Assembly: GCA_020432105.1 (NCBI GenBank)
Contig: JAGQGZ010000005.1
Location: forward strand, 1-43,040
Direction: 5' to 3'
Origin: Dehalococcoidia bacterium
Lineage (GTDB): Bacteria; Chloroflexota; Dehalococcoidia; Tepidiformales; Tepidiformaceae
DNA: 43,040 nt
Part shown: positions 1-9,320 of the stretch, one piece after another
Position numbering within the stretch: the first letter of the stretch is position 1
Layout of the letters: every line of letters starts with the position of its first letter
Notes under the pieces: model-generated
The model's input: only the letters and a program-made list of their open reading frames with translations
What the model was told of the DNA's origin: nothing
Databases searched by the model: none
Translations under genes and position numbers: made by a program

Positions 1-531
1 ATCCAGGCGATCTTTGATATCGCAGGGTCGCTGATCCAGATCGGCTCTCTCGGCGGCACCGTCGACACACTGCTGAAACCCCTCTATGAGGACACCATCC
101 TGGCGTGGTGGAGCGTGAAATCACCTCAGCGGGCGCAGAACTCGGGATGGTCGCGCCTCTTCGAATACTTCCAGCAAGGCTCCGACAGGGCATACACGCT
201 CGCCGCGCTGATGGTGCTGCGGGCCGGCTTCTGGGCGACGAAAACACAGATCAGCTGGAAGATTCAGGTCGACTCCGGCAGGCCGTTCATGGTCGGAGAC
301 CGCGGCGTCGGGCACTTCTTCCTCGACGACCGGGTCGGGTTGCGGCTCAAAGGTTCCCCGGAGATTCACATGGATCGTTGCCGAAAAATTGATCTGGCGT
401 GGGACGCCGACAACCCGCCGGAGTGGCAGCTCACCATCGGCGACGACCGGATCTTCCAAGACCCCGCGCAGCGCGCCTGGGGCAAGATCGAGCAACTCAT
501 CTCGGGGCTAAGGGATTTGGGGGTGTACTAG
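1..531 (+). CDS. Minor tail protein, Gp37-like, C-terminal part (5' end outside window)
   Basis: The reading frame is open from base 1 to a TAG at 529-531, so only the last 176 residues are present. The sequence has the features of the actinophage Gp37-like minor tail family (ReqiPepy6 Gp37-like): an ILAW segment followed by the KSPQRAQNSGWSRLFEYF block, then a conserved AYTLAALMVLRAGFWATKT stretch. These proteins belong to the baseplate/tail-tip assembly encoded after the tape measure gene. The next gene starts immediately after the stop codon, which fits a tail operon. Family assignment is from recognised motif blocks. The exact position in the tail tip is inferred. Confidence 0.85.
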   Translation: MQAIFDIAGSLIQIGSLGGTVDTLLKPLYEDTILAWWSVKSPQRAQNSGWSRLFEYFQQGSDRAYTLAALMVLRAGFWATKTQISWKIQVDSGRPFMVGDRGVGHFFLDDRVGLRLKGSPEIHMDRCRKIDLAWDADNPPEWQLTIGDDRIFQDPAQRAWGKIEQLISGLRDLGVY

Positions 532-903
532 GTGGACACGCCACCGAAGTTCAAAGGATTCCCAACCAGGGAGAACTGCGACCCCAACAACCCGTATCAG
601 GCTTTTCTGTGGATGCTGGTCGCGTTCCCCTACCAGACCGGTGCGCAGCTGGTGATGCCCGTCGACTACCTGCAACTCATCTCAAAACGCTTGTGGGACT
701 GCGGTGCCCGCCCGACCGCGGAGCCGACCGTCAAGTATCGGCCGCCGACCGGTTCGGAGCCTAACTGGATGACCGCCCCGGGCAGGTGGGTGGATGTGAA
801 TGTGCCGGACCCGCAGCCGAATCCGGTTCGGCAGGCGCTGAAGGGGTTGACGATGCAGCAGCGCGCCGAGTTGCTCGCCGAGTTGCAGGGCGACGATGCC
901 TGA
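532..903 (+). CDS. Tail-cluster protein, phage gene 29 / DUF2744-like
   Basis: This 123-residue protein starts at a GTG that directly follows the TAG of the upstream minor tail gene, with no gap. It contains NCDPNNPYQAFLW near the N-terminus, then LWDCGA, a KYRPP segment and a C-terminal QQRAELLAELQ helix. That arrangement resembles the small 'phage gene 29' (DUF2744) proteins placed between minor tail genes in L5-like mycobacteriophages. Its molecular role is not known. The gene overlaps the next one by 8 bases, suggesting translational coupling inside the tail operon. The family call is moderately certain. Confidence 0.75.
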   Translation: MDTPPKFKGFPTRENCDPNNPYQAFLWMLVAFPYQTGAQLVMPVDYLQLISKRLWDCGARPTAEPTVKYRPPTGSEPNWMTAPGRWVDVNVPDPQPNPVRQALKGLTMQQRAELLAELQGDDA

Positions 904-3229
904 AGGCGCGTCGGGGGCGTCGGGGTGGGAGCCGACCGTCTACCCGCCGAACCCGCCGGTGTTCGGCGGCCCGGACGGGGCGGTCATATCCCAGGAGTTC
1001 GTTTACGCTGACGGCTCGACAGGCTATGTGGCGTTGTCGCAGACCGGCTTGGCTGATCTGGCCGCACGCACCACAGCCGACTGGGAAGAGGATCTGTTCT
1101 TCTCCACGACGGCGAAGCTGGATCCGTTAGCTCAACTGTTCGCGTTGGTCACCGAAACATTCCTCGATGTCGTCGGCAGCATTGTGGAGGTTTTCTCCAA
1201 CTTCATCGACCTGCCCAAAGCGGTGCAGACGTTCTCCGACATCCTCGGGTTCTTCTACAACCTGATCGACATGTCCGGGTTCATGGTGCTGTTCGAGGCG
1301 GTCATGGATTTCATGGGCTGGCTGTGGGGCCTGTTCGGTGATGCCATCGAGTCGCTGCTGAAGCCGATCTTCGAGTTCCTTTACTGGCTGTTCGACCTGT
1401 TCGGGGACGCTATCGCCACCGTGCTGATGCCGGTGATGGAATGGGTTAAGCGGGCGTGGGATTGGATTTCCGACGCGACGGGCGGGGTCGTCGAGGACGT
1501 GCTGGATGCCATCGCGCAGGGCATCGGGTGGGTGTGGGAGAACATCGGCGTCCCCGTCATCAAGGCGATTGGCTCCATCACTCGTTGGCTGGCCGACCTC
1601 ATCGACATTGATGTGTTGCAGGAGAACCTTGACCGGGTTGTGTCCGCCCTGGGTCGGGTGTTCTCGGCGAGTGACTTTTTCGACATGGTGGAGAAGGCGT
1701 TTCAGTTCTTCGCCACCCTGGTGCCGGACGTGTCGAAGTTCAATCTTGATGACCTGATCGGGCAGCTGCCGCTCATCTCCACCATCGTCGCGGTGATCAC
1801 CGGGAAAACCCCGGCCGATGGTGAGGCGCTCGGGTTGGGGACGTTGCGGGAGTGGGCGCGCGGCGTCGAGAAGGGGATGCGGGACACCTCCCAGATTTTG
1901 GAGGAGATGGGCCGCAAACTCCTGGGCGGCCTGTTCCCGGTGTCGCAGATCAACTTCTCCGAACCGAACCTGTTGTCGCAGGGCGACTTCCGGTCACTGG
2001 AGACGGTAGACGGGGCTGACGGGTGGGAGTGGGATTCCTCCATCACGGCCACGGGGTCGGGCGGGTGTGCCATGCACACCTCCACCGGCACGCTGGGGGA
2101 GCTGTTCTCCAAGCAGTCCATCCGGGTGGCCGAGGGCGACAAGCTGACGCTGTCGGCGCAGGTGCGGACGACCGGTTTCACGTCGGGGTCGATGGTGTTG
2201 ACGCTGATCCCCTGGTCGGGCACCTCGCGCTGGACCGATTCGGGTCCGTCGAGCGCCTACCGCAAGACGATGGCGACCAGGACGACTGCGTCGTCGGGGG
2301 CGTGGGCGACACTGTCTGGCTCGTGGACGATACCGGCCGGGGTCACGTCGGTGCAGGTGTCGCTGCGGTCTGATGTCAACTCAGGGTGCGTGGTCCGGTT
2401 CGACGACATCTATCTGCGCAAGACCGGTGCGCTGGGGCAAACCCTGGTGGACAACCTGATTCAGACGTGGCGTTCCATCGTGCAGAACATCACCGGCGTG
2501 TCAGCGGACATATTCTGGGACGCGGTCGGGGATGCCATCGGCTTCCTCACCGGCACAGCGAACGACGCCGAGGACGCCATCGGCGCGGCGAACACCATCC
2601 TGTTCGGAGACCCGGACGGCGGCACCGAAGTGGTTCTGGGTGCGCTACCCACCCAGGAGATCGGGGCGACGATCAACCCGGGGGCAGGTTCCGGTGCGCT
2701 GCTGATCCGTTCCGCGTCGGATCCGGTGGCGCCGAACTGGGGCCGAAACGTCACCCCAAACGGGTTCTTCACCAGCCTGAGCGTCGGATCGTCGGATATC
2801 GACTGCCTCAAGACCGACGGCACTCCCGGAACCGGCACCCGCGGGGACTATGCGGGCGCGTTCCGGGTGGGCATGGACGGCTGGTACATGGTGGAGCTGT
2901 CGATCCGCCTCAACGTCGGGTTCGGCACGGGCGCGTTCTCCTGCTGCCCGGTGCTGTACAAGGGCACCAGCTTGGCCGGGTGCACCGCCTACAAGGTCGG
3001 CACCGACGTTCAATACAACTGGCTGGGTGCGACCAGCGTGCAGCACAGGTTCGTGCAGAACACCTGGATCGTCTACCTCGCCGAGGATGACATAGTCCGC
3101 GCCGGCGCTGACACCGCCTACGCGGGCCTGGACTCAAGCTCCGCCGCGCTCGGCGGCGAATCATCCTCCGGCACATCAGGTGTCGAAACGTACTTCTCGA
3201 TTTCGTTGCTGAACAGATCATTCGAGTAG
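896..3229 (+). CDS. Minor tail protein with carbohydrate-binding-like jelly-roll domain
   Basis: This 777-residue protein starts at ATG 896, 8 bases inside the preceding gene. The N-terminal 70 residues are tail-protein-like and rich in Pro and Gly (YPPNPPVFGGPDG). Residues about 75-340 form a series of hydrophobic or amphipathic helices with many Trp and Phe. Residues about 352-512 run from FSEPNLLSQGDF to VRFDDIYLRKTG. This is the pattern of a CBM/galactose-binding-like beta-sandwich that often ends in a V-x-F-D-D-I/V strand. The C-terminal 190 residues look like a second beta-rich domain. Role as a tail-tip host-recognition protein is inferred from position and the CBM-like domain. Confidence 0.8.
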   Translation: MPEGASGASGWEPTVYPPNPPVFGGPDGAVISQEFVYADGSTGYVALSQTGLADLAARTTADWEEDLFFSTTAKLDPLAQLFALVTETFLDVVGSIVEVFSNFIDLPKAVQTFSDILGFFYNLIDMSGFMVLFEAVMDFMGWLWGLFGDAIESLLKPIFEFLYWLFDLFGDAIATVLMPVMEWVKRAWDWISDATGGVVEDVLDAIAQGIGWVWENIGVPVIKAIGSITRWLADLIDIDVLQENLDRVVSALGRVFSASDFFDMVEKAFQFFATLVPDVSKFNLDDLIGQLPLISTIVAVITGKTPADGEALGLGTLREWARGVEKGMRDTSQILEEMGRKLLGGLFPVSQINFSEPNLLSQGDFRSLETVDGADGWEWDSSITATGSGGCAMHTSTGTLGELFSKQSIRVAEGDKLTLSAQVRTTGFTSGSMVLTLIPWSGTSRWTDSGPSSAYRKTMATRTTASSGAWATLSGSWTIPAGVTSVQVSLRSDVNSGCVVRFDDIYLRKTGALGQTLVDNLIQTWRSIVQNITGVSADIFWDAVGDAIGFLTGTANDAEDAIGAANTILFGDPDGGTEVVLGALPTQEIGATINPGAGSGALLIRSASDPVAPNWGRNVTPNGFFTSLSVGSSDIDCLKTDGTPGTGTRGDYAGAFRVGMDGWYMVELSIRLNVGFGTGAFSCCPVLYKGTSLAGCTAYKVGTDVQYNWLGATSVQHRFVQNTWIVYLAEDDIVRAGADTAYAGLDSSSAALGGESSSGTSGVETYFSISLLNRSFE

Positions 3230-3237
3230 GAGTCCCA

Positions 3238-3450
3238 GTGCCAGACAAAGGTCACGTCAAACGCAACACGGCCACCGGGGCGGTGGCGGTACGCACCCAG
3301 CATCCCGCCGACGACCCGATCCTCGGTAAGCGGGCGTGGCAGGTGGCGACGGTGAACATCGGGGCGAAAGTGCTCACCGACAGCGAGATTCAGGCCGATC
3401 CGGACTGGGCGGATCTGTTCATCCCCGAACCTGAGGAGTCCGGTTCGTGA
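3238..3450 (+). CDS. Small tail-operon protein, unknown function
   Basis: The product has 70 residues. The GTG start is supported by a TAGGAG Shine-Dalgarno at 3227-3232, which overlaps the stop of the upstream minor tail gene. The C-terminal half (KVLTDSEIQADPDWADLF) is acidic and probably helical. There is no membrane segment or Cys cluster. The stop overlaps the GTG of the esterase gene by 4 bases. Its position points to a small tail-tip accessory protein, but no function can be assigned. Confidence 0.7.
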   Translation: MPDKGHVKRNTATGAVAVRTQHPADDPILGKRAWQVATVNIGAKVLTDSEIQADPDWADLFIPEPEESGS

Positions 3451-4592
3451 AACCCGCGTTCTTCTATGCGGCTGGGACCGCGTATTTGGCGAACATGATG
3501 ATCCCCGTTCTTGAGGGGCTCAATGTGTTCTCGCTCAGCTTGGACGGGCAGTTCCGCGTCGGCGGCGTGGTGCTAGTAAGCCCACCGCCGGCCAAAACGG
3601 GCACCGTCCTCGGCGTGAATGGCCGCAACGCATCGTGGACGCTGGAACCGTCGGGCGACCCGTTCCCGTCGATGCTCGACCCGGAGCTGTGGGACCGGCG
3701 GGAGATCATCTCCTACCCGGCGGCGTTCCTGCACATCGGGGCGTGCATCGACTATGGCTGCGCCCGGATGATCGAGAAGGTGCAATCCCTAAAGCCGGGG
3801 CAACACTGGGCCTGCGGCGGCTATAGCCAGGGCGCAGCGGTGTGTTCAGCGCTGTGGAACAACTACGGGCTGAAACCCGGCACGTCCGGGCCGCTGGCCG
3901 ACTACCGCGACCGGTGGCTGGGCTTTGTTGGGTTCGGGAACCCGGCCCGGCAGATCAACCACCGCGGCGTGGACGGAGATTTCGGCACCTGGTCGGGCAG
4001 TTGGTTCGACACCGACATTCACACTGGCTGCGGCGGGGCGTTCCCCGCGACCGGGCCGCACCGCAGACTCACCGACTGCCCCGATGAGTGGGTGGAGTTC
4101 ACCAACCCGGGCGACGTGTTCTCATCGCACGGCAACTCGACGACCGAGCAGAACTGGACCCAGGCCATCGACTTCGCACTGGGCAGTTTCGATGCCGTCG
4201 AGTTCGCCACTGCCGTTTTGAACAACTCGCTGGTCCCGACCGTTGAGGTCGCGGCGCGAATGTTGTTCGCCGACAAAGTCGGACTGGACCCGTTCGAGGC
4301 GGTCGGAAACAACTATTTCGTCGACGGCAACGGGATGTGTTTCCCCTTCCCTGGCGGCGGCCACACCACCTACCCGATGTGGCCACCGTGCGACGCCGAC
4401 GGTGTCGTCCCGGTCATCGAAGTGGACGGCGGCGACGGATTCAATTACTACGCCCCGGACGGAAAGACGTGTTACCAGTTGGCGATTGAGTTCCTGGACG
4501 GCCTGGCGAAGCCGTTCCAGACCGCCCCGATTGTGTTGCCGCCCACGCAGTCGGTGGGCTGGTCGACCACCCTTGTCCCACCCGCAGCCTAG
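3447..4592 (+). CDS. Serine esterase / LysB-like cutinase-fold protein in the tail gene cluster
   Basis: This 381-residue alpha/beta-hydrolase-type protein carries the nucleophile-elbow motif GYSQGA with Ser127, as in cutinases and mycobacteriophage LysB (mycolylarabinogalactan esterase). NPGDVFSSH (Asp223) and GGGHTTYP (His306) are candidates for the rest of the catalytic triad. Cys pairs around residues 99-104, 123-133 and 195-211 could form disulfides. LysB normally lies next to lysin A, but here the gene is between minor tail genes and no other LysB candidate lies near the endolysin. It may be a tail-borne enzyme that opens the mycolate layer at entry, may serve as the lysis esterase, or both. 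Enzyme class is well supported; substrate is inferred. Confidence 0.8.
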   Translation: MKPAFFYAAGTAYLANMMIPVLEGLNVFSLSLDGQFRVGGVVLVSPPPAKTGTVLGVNGRNASWTLEPSGDPFPSMLDPELWDRREIISYPAAFLHIGACIDYGCARMIEKVQSLKPGQHWACGGYSQGAAVCSALWNNYGLKPGTSGPLADYRDRWLGFVGFGNPARQINHRGVDGDFGTWSGSWFDTDIHTGCGGAFPATGPHRRLTDCPDEWVEFTNPGDVFSSHGNSTTEQNWTQAIDFALGSFDAVEFATAVLNNSLVPTVEVAARMLFADKVGLDPFEAVGNNYFVDGNGMCFPFPGGGHTTYPMWPPCDADGVVPVIEVDGGDGFNYYAPDGKTCYQLAIEFLDGLAKPFQTAPIVLPPTQSVGWSTTLVPPAA

Positions 4593-4601
4593 GAGTTTTT
4601 G

Positions 4602-4832
4602 GTGAATCGTTTGGAAATCCTGATCGACGGTGTGGCCTGGTATTGCGGTGATGTCGCCGACATCCAGTTGAGCAAGAACGAGGTCCAGGTGCAGGTGGTC
4701 GGTAAGCAGCGCCGCCAGCAATCATCGGCCGGGTCGGCGGTGTCGGGTTTGGGCGACATGTTGGCCAAGGCCCGTCACGCGCAGACCGCGAAAATCGCTG
4801 AGCAGAAACGGCAGGAGGCCGCCGGTGAGTAG
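4602..4832 (+). CDS. Small tail-operon protein, unknown function
   Basis: The product has 76 residues. I chose GTG 4602 because AGGAG at 4591-4595 is 6 bases upstream; the in-frame TTG at 4599 would be too close. The N-terminus (RLEILIDGVAWYCGDVADIQL) is beta-like. The C-terminal 40 residues are charged and helical (SGLGDMLAKARHAQTAKIAEQKRQEA). The stop overlaps the following tail fibre gene by 8 bases. A structural or assembly accessory role for the tail fibre is possible from position only. Confidence 0.65.
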   Translation: MNRLEILIDGVAWYCGDVADIQLSKNEVQVQVVGKQRRQQSSAGSAVSGLGDMLAKARHAQTAKIAEQKRQEAAGE

Positions 4833-7800
4833 CCCAACCTATTTCACCGTTGTCGGTGATTTCAAGGCGATCATCGCTGACAGTGAGGACGCCGGCGCCG
4901 ACCCCGATCATCTACCGCTGCTGGGGACGGTGACGTTCACCCCGTTGATCAATGCGGGTGATCTGATTCTGGCTACGCAGGCTTCGCCGCGGCCCGTTGG
5001 ATTCTTGGGCACTCCTATCTCTGGATACATCGACACTGACGGCGTCTTGAAGATGCGGTCAACCGCTTTCGGTGACTACGGGTATACGCCGGTGCGACTT
5101 TTGGCGGACACGGCGCTGCTGGAGCTCGACGGCGATCTGTGGTACGCGGTGAGCTTCTCGAACATGTCCTATGGGGGCAAGTTCGTCACGATCAACGGGT
5201 TTAACTTTCAGGCCCCCACAAGTGACACTGCGGTCAACCTGATCACGGTCGCTCCAGGCCCAGGGTTCCGCGCGTCGGGCGTGAACAGGATCGCGCCCGG
5301 GGCTGTGCGCCTCGACGGCGGCGAATTGATCTTCTCTTTCGGTGGCGTTGACATTCCCGATCCGGTGGCATTGGAGCCGACGTTCCTGTCTACGGAGATC
5401 ACCGATTCGACGTCGGTGGGTCGGGCCGTGGTCACCGCCGTTGACGAGGCTGCCGCGCGTACCGCCATCGGGGCGGAGTCGGCTGCGATGAAGGGCGCGT
5501 CGGGTGGTTACGCACCTCTCGACGAGACCGGACTTATCGACGCCGCCTACCTGCCGTCTTATGTCGATGATGTGCTTTCGTATGCGGATCTGGCGGCGTT
5601 CCCCGAGTCCGGTTCCGCGGGGAAGATTTATGTCGCCGTCGACACCGGGGACGCCTACCGCTGGTCGGGGTCGGCTTATGTGCGGATCTCGGATCGGGTC
5701 ACTGCGTCGGGTATCACCGATTCGACGGCGACTGGTCGCGCGGTGGTCACCGCAGCCAGCGCTACGGCGGCCCGTGACGCCATCAGCGCGGTTGGCAAGG
5801 GTGAACTGGTCGTCAACTTCGCCGACTACGGGGCTTGCGACGGGGTGACCAATGATCGGGCGGCGTTCAGCACCGCACTTTCGGTGCTGTCTTCAGCCGG
5901 TGGCGGGACACTGCTACTGCCGCCGACCGACATCGCCATCACCCTGAATGCGCTACCGACATTCAACGTGCCGGCGAACACCCGAATTGTGGGCACCCCG
6001 GGGGCGACGACGCTGCTGCTGTCGAGCAGCAACAACGCGGCGTATGTGGCGTTCGGCGGTTCGGCGGGCAACAACGTCACCTTTGAGGGGTTGCGGTTGG
6101 TGCGCAACACCGACTGCACGCTGATGTTCTTCGAGCCGGGTCCGCATAGCGGTTTCCATATCCGCAACTGCATTCTGGATGGTCAGCGTTCGACGTTGCC
6201 GACATACGACGTGCATGGGGTGTCGTTCAACAACAACAGCGGCGCGAAGTCGAATTTCACGATGCGGGGATGCACCGTGACAGGGGTGAAGTGGGGCCTG
6301 TTGCAGGCCAATTCGATCACCGCAGACTATGACAACATCCTGATCGACGATTGCACGTTCACCGCGAACTATGCCGACGACCTAGGGTTCAATGCGCCCG
6401 AGTCGGACATGACCAATGTAACGGTGAGTAACTGCCGGTTCGTCAACAACATGGCGGCCGCAACACCAGCCGGCTATGGGGTCGGGTTAGCGCACGTCGT
6501 CAATGCGGTAGTGCGCGACTGCTATTTCGAGAACTACTACAACGAGGCCATCCACCTGGAGGATTGGTGCGCCAATGTGGTGGTGTCGGGGAATCGGATC
6601 GTGACGTGCGGCACCGATCCGAGTACCGCCACTTACACCGACCGGGATCGTGGCGGGATCGTGATCACCTCGGGCTGCTCGGATGTGGTGGTGTCGGGTA
6701 ACACCCTCGACCACAGCGCCAATACGAACTCGCTGCACGGGATCGTCGTCAAGGAGTTGCCAGCGGCGACGACCCCCGGGGGTAGATCCGACATTCCGCC
6801 GTTCCGCGTGACGATCAGCGACAACATCATCCAGTGCGGGTCGGACTATCAAGGCATGTGGATCACCAAGCTTGAGGATGGGGTGGTCCGCGGTAACACC
6901 ATTGTCGGTGACGGTTCGGTCACGGGCGGGGCGTATTCGGGCAACGACGGGTTCGGGATGAAGATCTCGGGCGGCTCGTGTGTGATCGACGCGAACAATG
7001 TGTCGGGCTTCCGGTACGGCATTTCGGCGCCGTTCATCGACATCCACAACGACGACGCGGGCTCTTGGGTCGGTAAGCAGGGCCTCGCGAACCGGGGGGT
7101 GGTCGGCGGGAATCTGCTGTCGGACTGCTACATCGGTGTGGTTGCGGTTCCGTCGGGGCGGTTGAACATTTCCGGTAACACGATGGCGAACTGTGTGCGC
7201 CCGATGGTGGTCGGTGAGAACAACTACATCGCCGAGCCGTGCACTGTGGTGGGCAACTTCGCCGCAGGCTGCACGTTCCCGTTCGAGGTGGGGCCGGCTC
7301 TGGTGGTGGAGGTTCCCTCCGGTGCCTCAACGGTGACCACTGGGTCGGGCAAGTCTGTGACCGTCATTGACCATATGCGGAAGATGCCGATTGGCACGGT
7401 CATCCAGTTCTCCGGTGGTGGGGTTTTGACTCTCACTTCGGCGGCGACGAAATCAAAGCTGTCCATCGAGTCGGGTTCCCCGTACACGTTGACCGGTGAT
7501 GTTTCCGGCGCGTCGATCACCGCCGGGGAGTGGGGTATCACCACCAATCTGGCGCATTCGACAACCGCGGCGATGAATCAGATCAGGATCACGTCGAACA
7601 CCGACGCCGAGTCGAACGGTGACTTCCGGGCGGTCACCGACACCACCGTGGCGACACTGGTCAACAAGACATTGACGGCGCCGACGTTGACTGCGCCGGT
7701 TCTCGGCACCCCAGCATCGGGGACCTTGACGAACTGCACGGGCCTGCCCATATCGGGTTTGGCCGCGTCGACCTCCACGGCTGTCGGGGTGGGGTCGGTT

Positions 7801-9219
7801 GAGTTGGGGCATGCCTCGGACACGACGTTGACCAGGTCGGCCGCTGGGAAGTTGGCCGTCGAGGGGGTGGACGTGCTCCTCAATGGCGGTGCGCTCGGCA
7901 CCCCGGCGTCGGGCACGCTCACCAACTGCACGATTCCCGTATCGGGCATTGCTGCCTCGACATCGACGGCACTCGGGGTCGGCTCGGTGGAACTCGGCCA
8001 CGCCTCCGACACGACGTTGTCGAGAAGCGCAGCCGGGAAACTCGCCGTCGAAGGCGTGGACGTTGTCCTCGCAACCGGGCAGCAAACCGTCGCCGACAAA
8101 ACACTCACCGCCCCGAAAATCGTCGACGGCGGCTACATCGCCGACGCGAACGGTGTCAGCGCACTGACCTTCTACACCACTGCCAGTGCGGTCAACTACC
8201 TGTATGTGTCGAACGCCGCTGCGGGCGGCTACCCCACCATCGGCGTCGGCGGCTCGGACAGTGACATCGGCTACTCCTTCACCCCTAAAGGCAACGGGGC
8301 CGTCCAGATCTACGAGAACGCCGGGCAATCTGTTGCCACGCTAGCCGCGAACGGCACCGCCGACGACGTAGACCTGGACCTGACATCGAAAGGCGACGGC
8401 ACAGTCACCGCCAACGGCGACACCGTCCTCACCGAAACCGCAACAGCGACAATCACCGGGAAAACGATCTCCGGCGCGGACAACACGCTCACCAACATCC
8501 CGCTGGCGTCGTTGGATTCCGACGACTACGCCGACACGGCCACCGCCTCCACGCTCGCAGTTCGGGACGCGAACGCGAATCTGCACGCCGACAACTTCAT
8601 GCGCGGCGCGGAGTCAACCGCCACCTCGGCCGGAACGAAGTCGTTGACCATCGACTCGCCCGGCGTGCAGATATTTACCGGGTCGACAACCCACACAGTG
8701 CAGCTGCCCACTACCGGGGTGAAAGCCGGGATGCAGTGGTTCATCACGAACCAGTCATCCGGGGTGCTGACGATCCAATCGTCCAGTGGGGGCAACCTAT
8801 GGACATTCGGGACCAACAGGACGGGCACCTTCACCGCACTTGTTGACACGCCGACCGCGGCCACCGACTGGTCGGCCATCTCCGGCTCTGCGGGCAAGAA
8901 CCCCATCATCGGCGCGTCACTGTTCTTCACCGGCACCGACTTCACCAGTTTCACGTTCCCATCCAGTTCGGGCACTGTGGTGTGCCAGGGCGGTTCCACA
9001 ATCGAGGTCGGGCACGCCTCCGATACCACCCTCTCCCGTTCCGCTGCAGGCGTTTTGGCGGTGGAAGGCAACCCGGTCAGTGTCCGCGTGTCCGTGCCGT
9101 CGACATCAGCGACGGCAGGTAAGCCCGGCTACTGGGCGGCTGACGCCAGCTACATCTACACCTACACCGGGGACGGCTCCACCCATACCTGGGTACGGGC
9201 GGCGGCGGCTTCATGGTGA
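4825..9219 (+). CDS. Tail fibre / tailspike with pectate-lyase-like right-handed beta-helix
   Basis: This 1464-residue protein is the largest complete gene in the window; it starts with GTG inside the previous gene. Residues 1-180 form a tail-attachment-like region. Two copies of an ITDST-GRAVVTA-AAAR-AI module follow, flanking a GGYAPLDETGLIDAAYLPSYV linker commonly seen in phage fibres. From about residue 329 (NFADYGACDGVTNDRAAF) to about 840 lies a pectate-lyase-superfamily parallel beta-helix, with repeating coils of the VVSGNRI / VTISDNII type. The C-terminal third holds internal repeats (GTPASGTLTNCT, ELGHASDTTL) and ends in a beta-rich tip with TWVRAAAASW. A polysaccharide-binding or -degrading role at the host surface is inferred. 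Confidence 0.88.
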   Translation: MSSPTYFTVVGDFKAIIADSEDAGADPDHLPLLGTVTFTPLINAGDLILATQASPRPVGFLGTPISGYIDTDGVLKMRSTAFGDYGYTPVRLLADTALLELDGDLWYAVSFSNMSYGGKFVTINGFNFQAPTSDTAVNLITVAPGPGFRASGVNRIAPGAVRLDGGELIFSFGGVDIPDPVALEPTFLSTEITDSTSVGRAVVTAVDEAAARTAIGAESAAMKGASGGYAPLDETGLIDAAYLPSYVDDVLSYADLAAFPESGSAGKIYVAVDTGDAYRWSGSAYVRISDRVTASGITDSTATGRAVVTAASATAARDAISAVGKGELVVNFADYGACDGVTNDRAAFSTALSVLSSAGGGTLLLPPTDIAITLNALPTFNVPANTRIVGTPGATTLLLSSSNNAAYVAFGGSAGNNVTFEGLRLVRNTDCTLMFFEPGPHSGFHIRNCILDGQRSTLPTYDVHGVSFNNNSGAKSNFTMRGCTVTGVKWGLLQANSITADYDNILIDDCTFTANYADDLGFNAPESDMTNVTVSNCRFVNNMAAATPAGYGVGLAHVVNAVVRDCYFENYYNEAIHLEDWCANVVVSGNRIVTCGTDPSTATYTDRDRGGIVITSGCSDVVVSGNTLDHSANTNSLHGIVVKELPAATTPGGRSDIPPFRVTISDNIIQCGSDYQGMWITKLEDGVVRGNTIVGDGSVTGGAYSGNDGFGMKISGGSCVIDANNVSGFRYGISAPFIDIHNDDAGSWVGKQGLANRGVVGGNLLSDCYIGVVAVPSGRLNISGNTMANCVRPMVVGENNYIAEPCTVVGNFAAGCTFPFEVGPALVVEVPSGASTVTTGSGKSVTVIDHMRKMPIGTVIQFSGGGVLTLTSAATKSKLSIESGSPYTLTGDVSGASITAGEWGITTNLAHSTTAAMNQIRITSNTDAESNGDFRAVTDTTVATLVNKTLTAPTLTAPVLGTPASGTLTNCTGLPISGLAASTSTAVGVGSVELGHASDTTLTRSAAGKLAVEGVDVLLNGGALGTPASGTLTNCTIPVSGIAASTSTALGVGSVELGHASDTTLSRSAAGKLAVEGVDVVLATGQQTVADKTLTAPKIVDGGYIADANGVSALTFYTTASAVNYLYVSNAAAGGYPTIGVGGSDSDIGYSFTPKGNGAVQIYENAGQSVATLAANGTADDVDLDLTSKGDGTVTANGDTVLTETATATITGKTISGADNTLTNIPLASLDSDDYADTATASTLAVRDANANLHADNFMRGAESTATSAGTKSLTIDSPGVQIFTGSTTHTVQLPTTGVKAGMQWFITNQSSGVLTIQSSSGGNLWTFGTNRTGTFTALVDTPTAATDWSAISGSAGKNPIIGASLFFTGTDFTSFTFPSSSGTVVCQGGSTIEVGHASDTTLSRSAAGVLAVEGNPVSVRVSVPSTSATAGKPGYWAADASYIYTYTGDGSTHTWVRAAAASW
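7702..8070 (+). repeat. Two 192-bp repeat units coding tail-fibre shaft repeats
   Basis: Two units offset by exactly 192 bases (64 residues), starting at 7702 and 7894, encode near-identical blocks: LGTPASGTLTNCT, then an IS-G-AAST-STA-GVGSVELGHASDTTL block, then SAAGKLAVEGVDV. The DNA is diverged at third positions while the protein is conserved, so the repeat is under protein-level selection. A third partial unit (HASDTTLSRSAAG) is at about 9007-9070 near the C-terminus. Confidence 0.8.
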
Positions 9220-9320
9220 GAGCACTGCTCGCCGTCGGGATCATCGCCGCCGTCCTCGTCGGAGGCCTCGCCATCGGCATGATCCACGCCTTCTCCGAGG
9301 AGATCGGACTCGACTGGTGA
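9213..9320 (+). CDS. Micro-membrane protein of the lysis cassette (35 aa)
   Basis: ATG 9213 lies inside the last codons of the tail fibre gene, and the frame runs to TGA 9318-9320. The product has 35 residues, MVRALLAVGIIAAVLVGGLA followed by IGMIHAFSEEIGLDW. This is one strong transmembrane helix (about residues 4-23) with a short acidic tail. The next small gene starts in the GTGA overlap. Position just before the endolysin and the membrane topology suggest a lysis accessory or pinholin-like role. That role is inference; existence of the gene rests on the tight overlaps. Confidence 0.6.
   Translation: MVRALLAVGIIAAVLVGGLAIGMIHAFSEEIGLDW

Noticed and set aside
7453-8328. 291-codon minus-strand frame within the tail fibre gene
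   Set aside because: Mirrors the repeat codons of the fibre and has no independent support.
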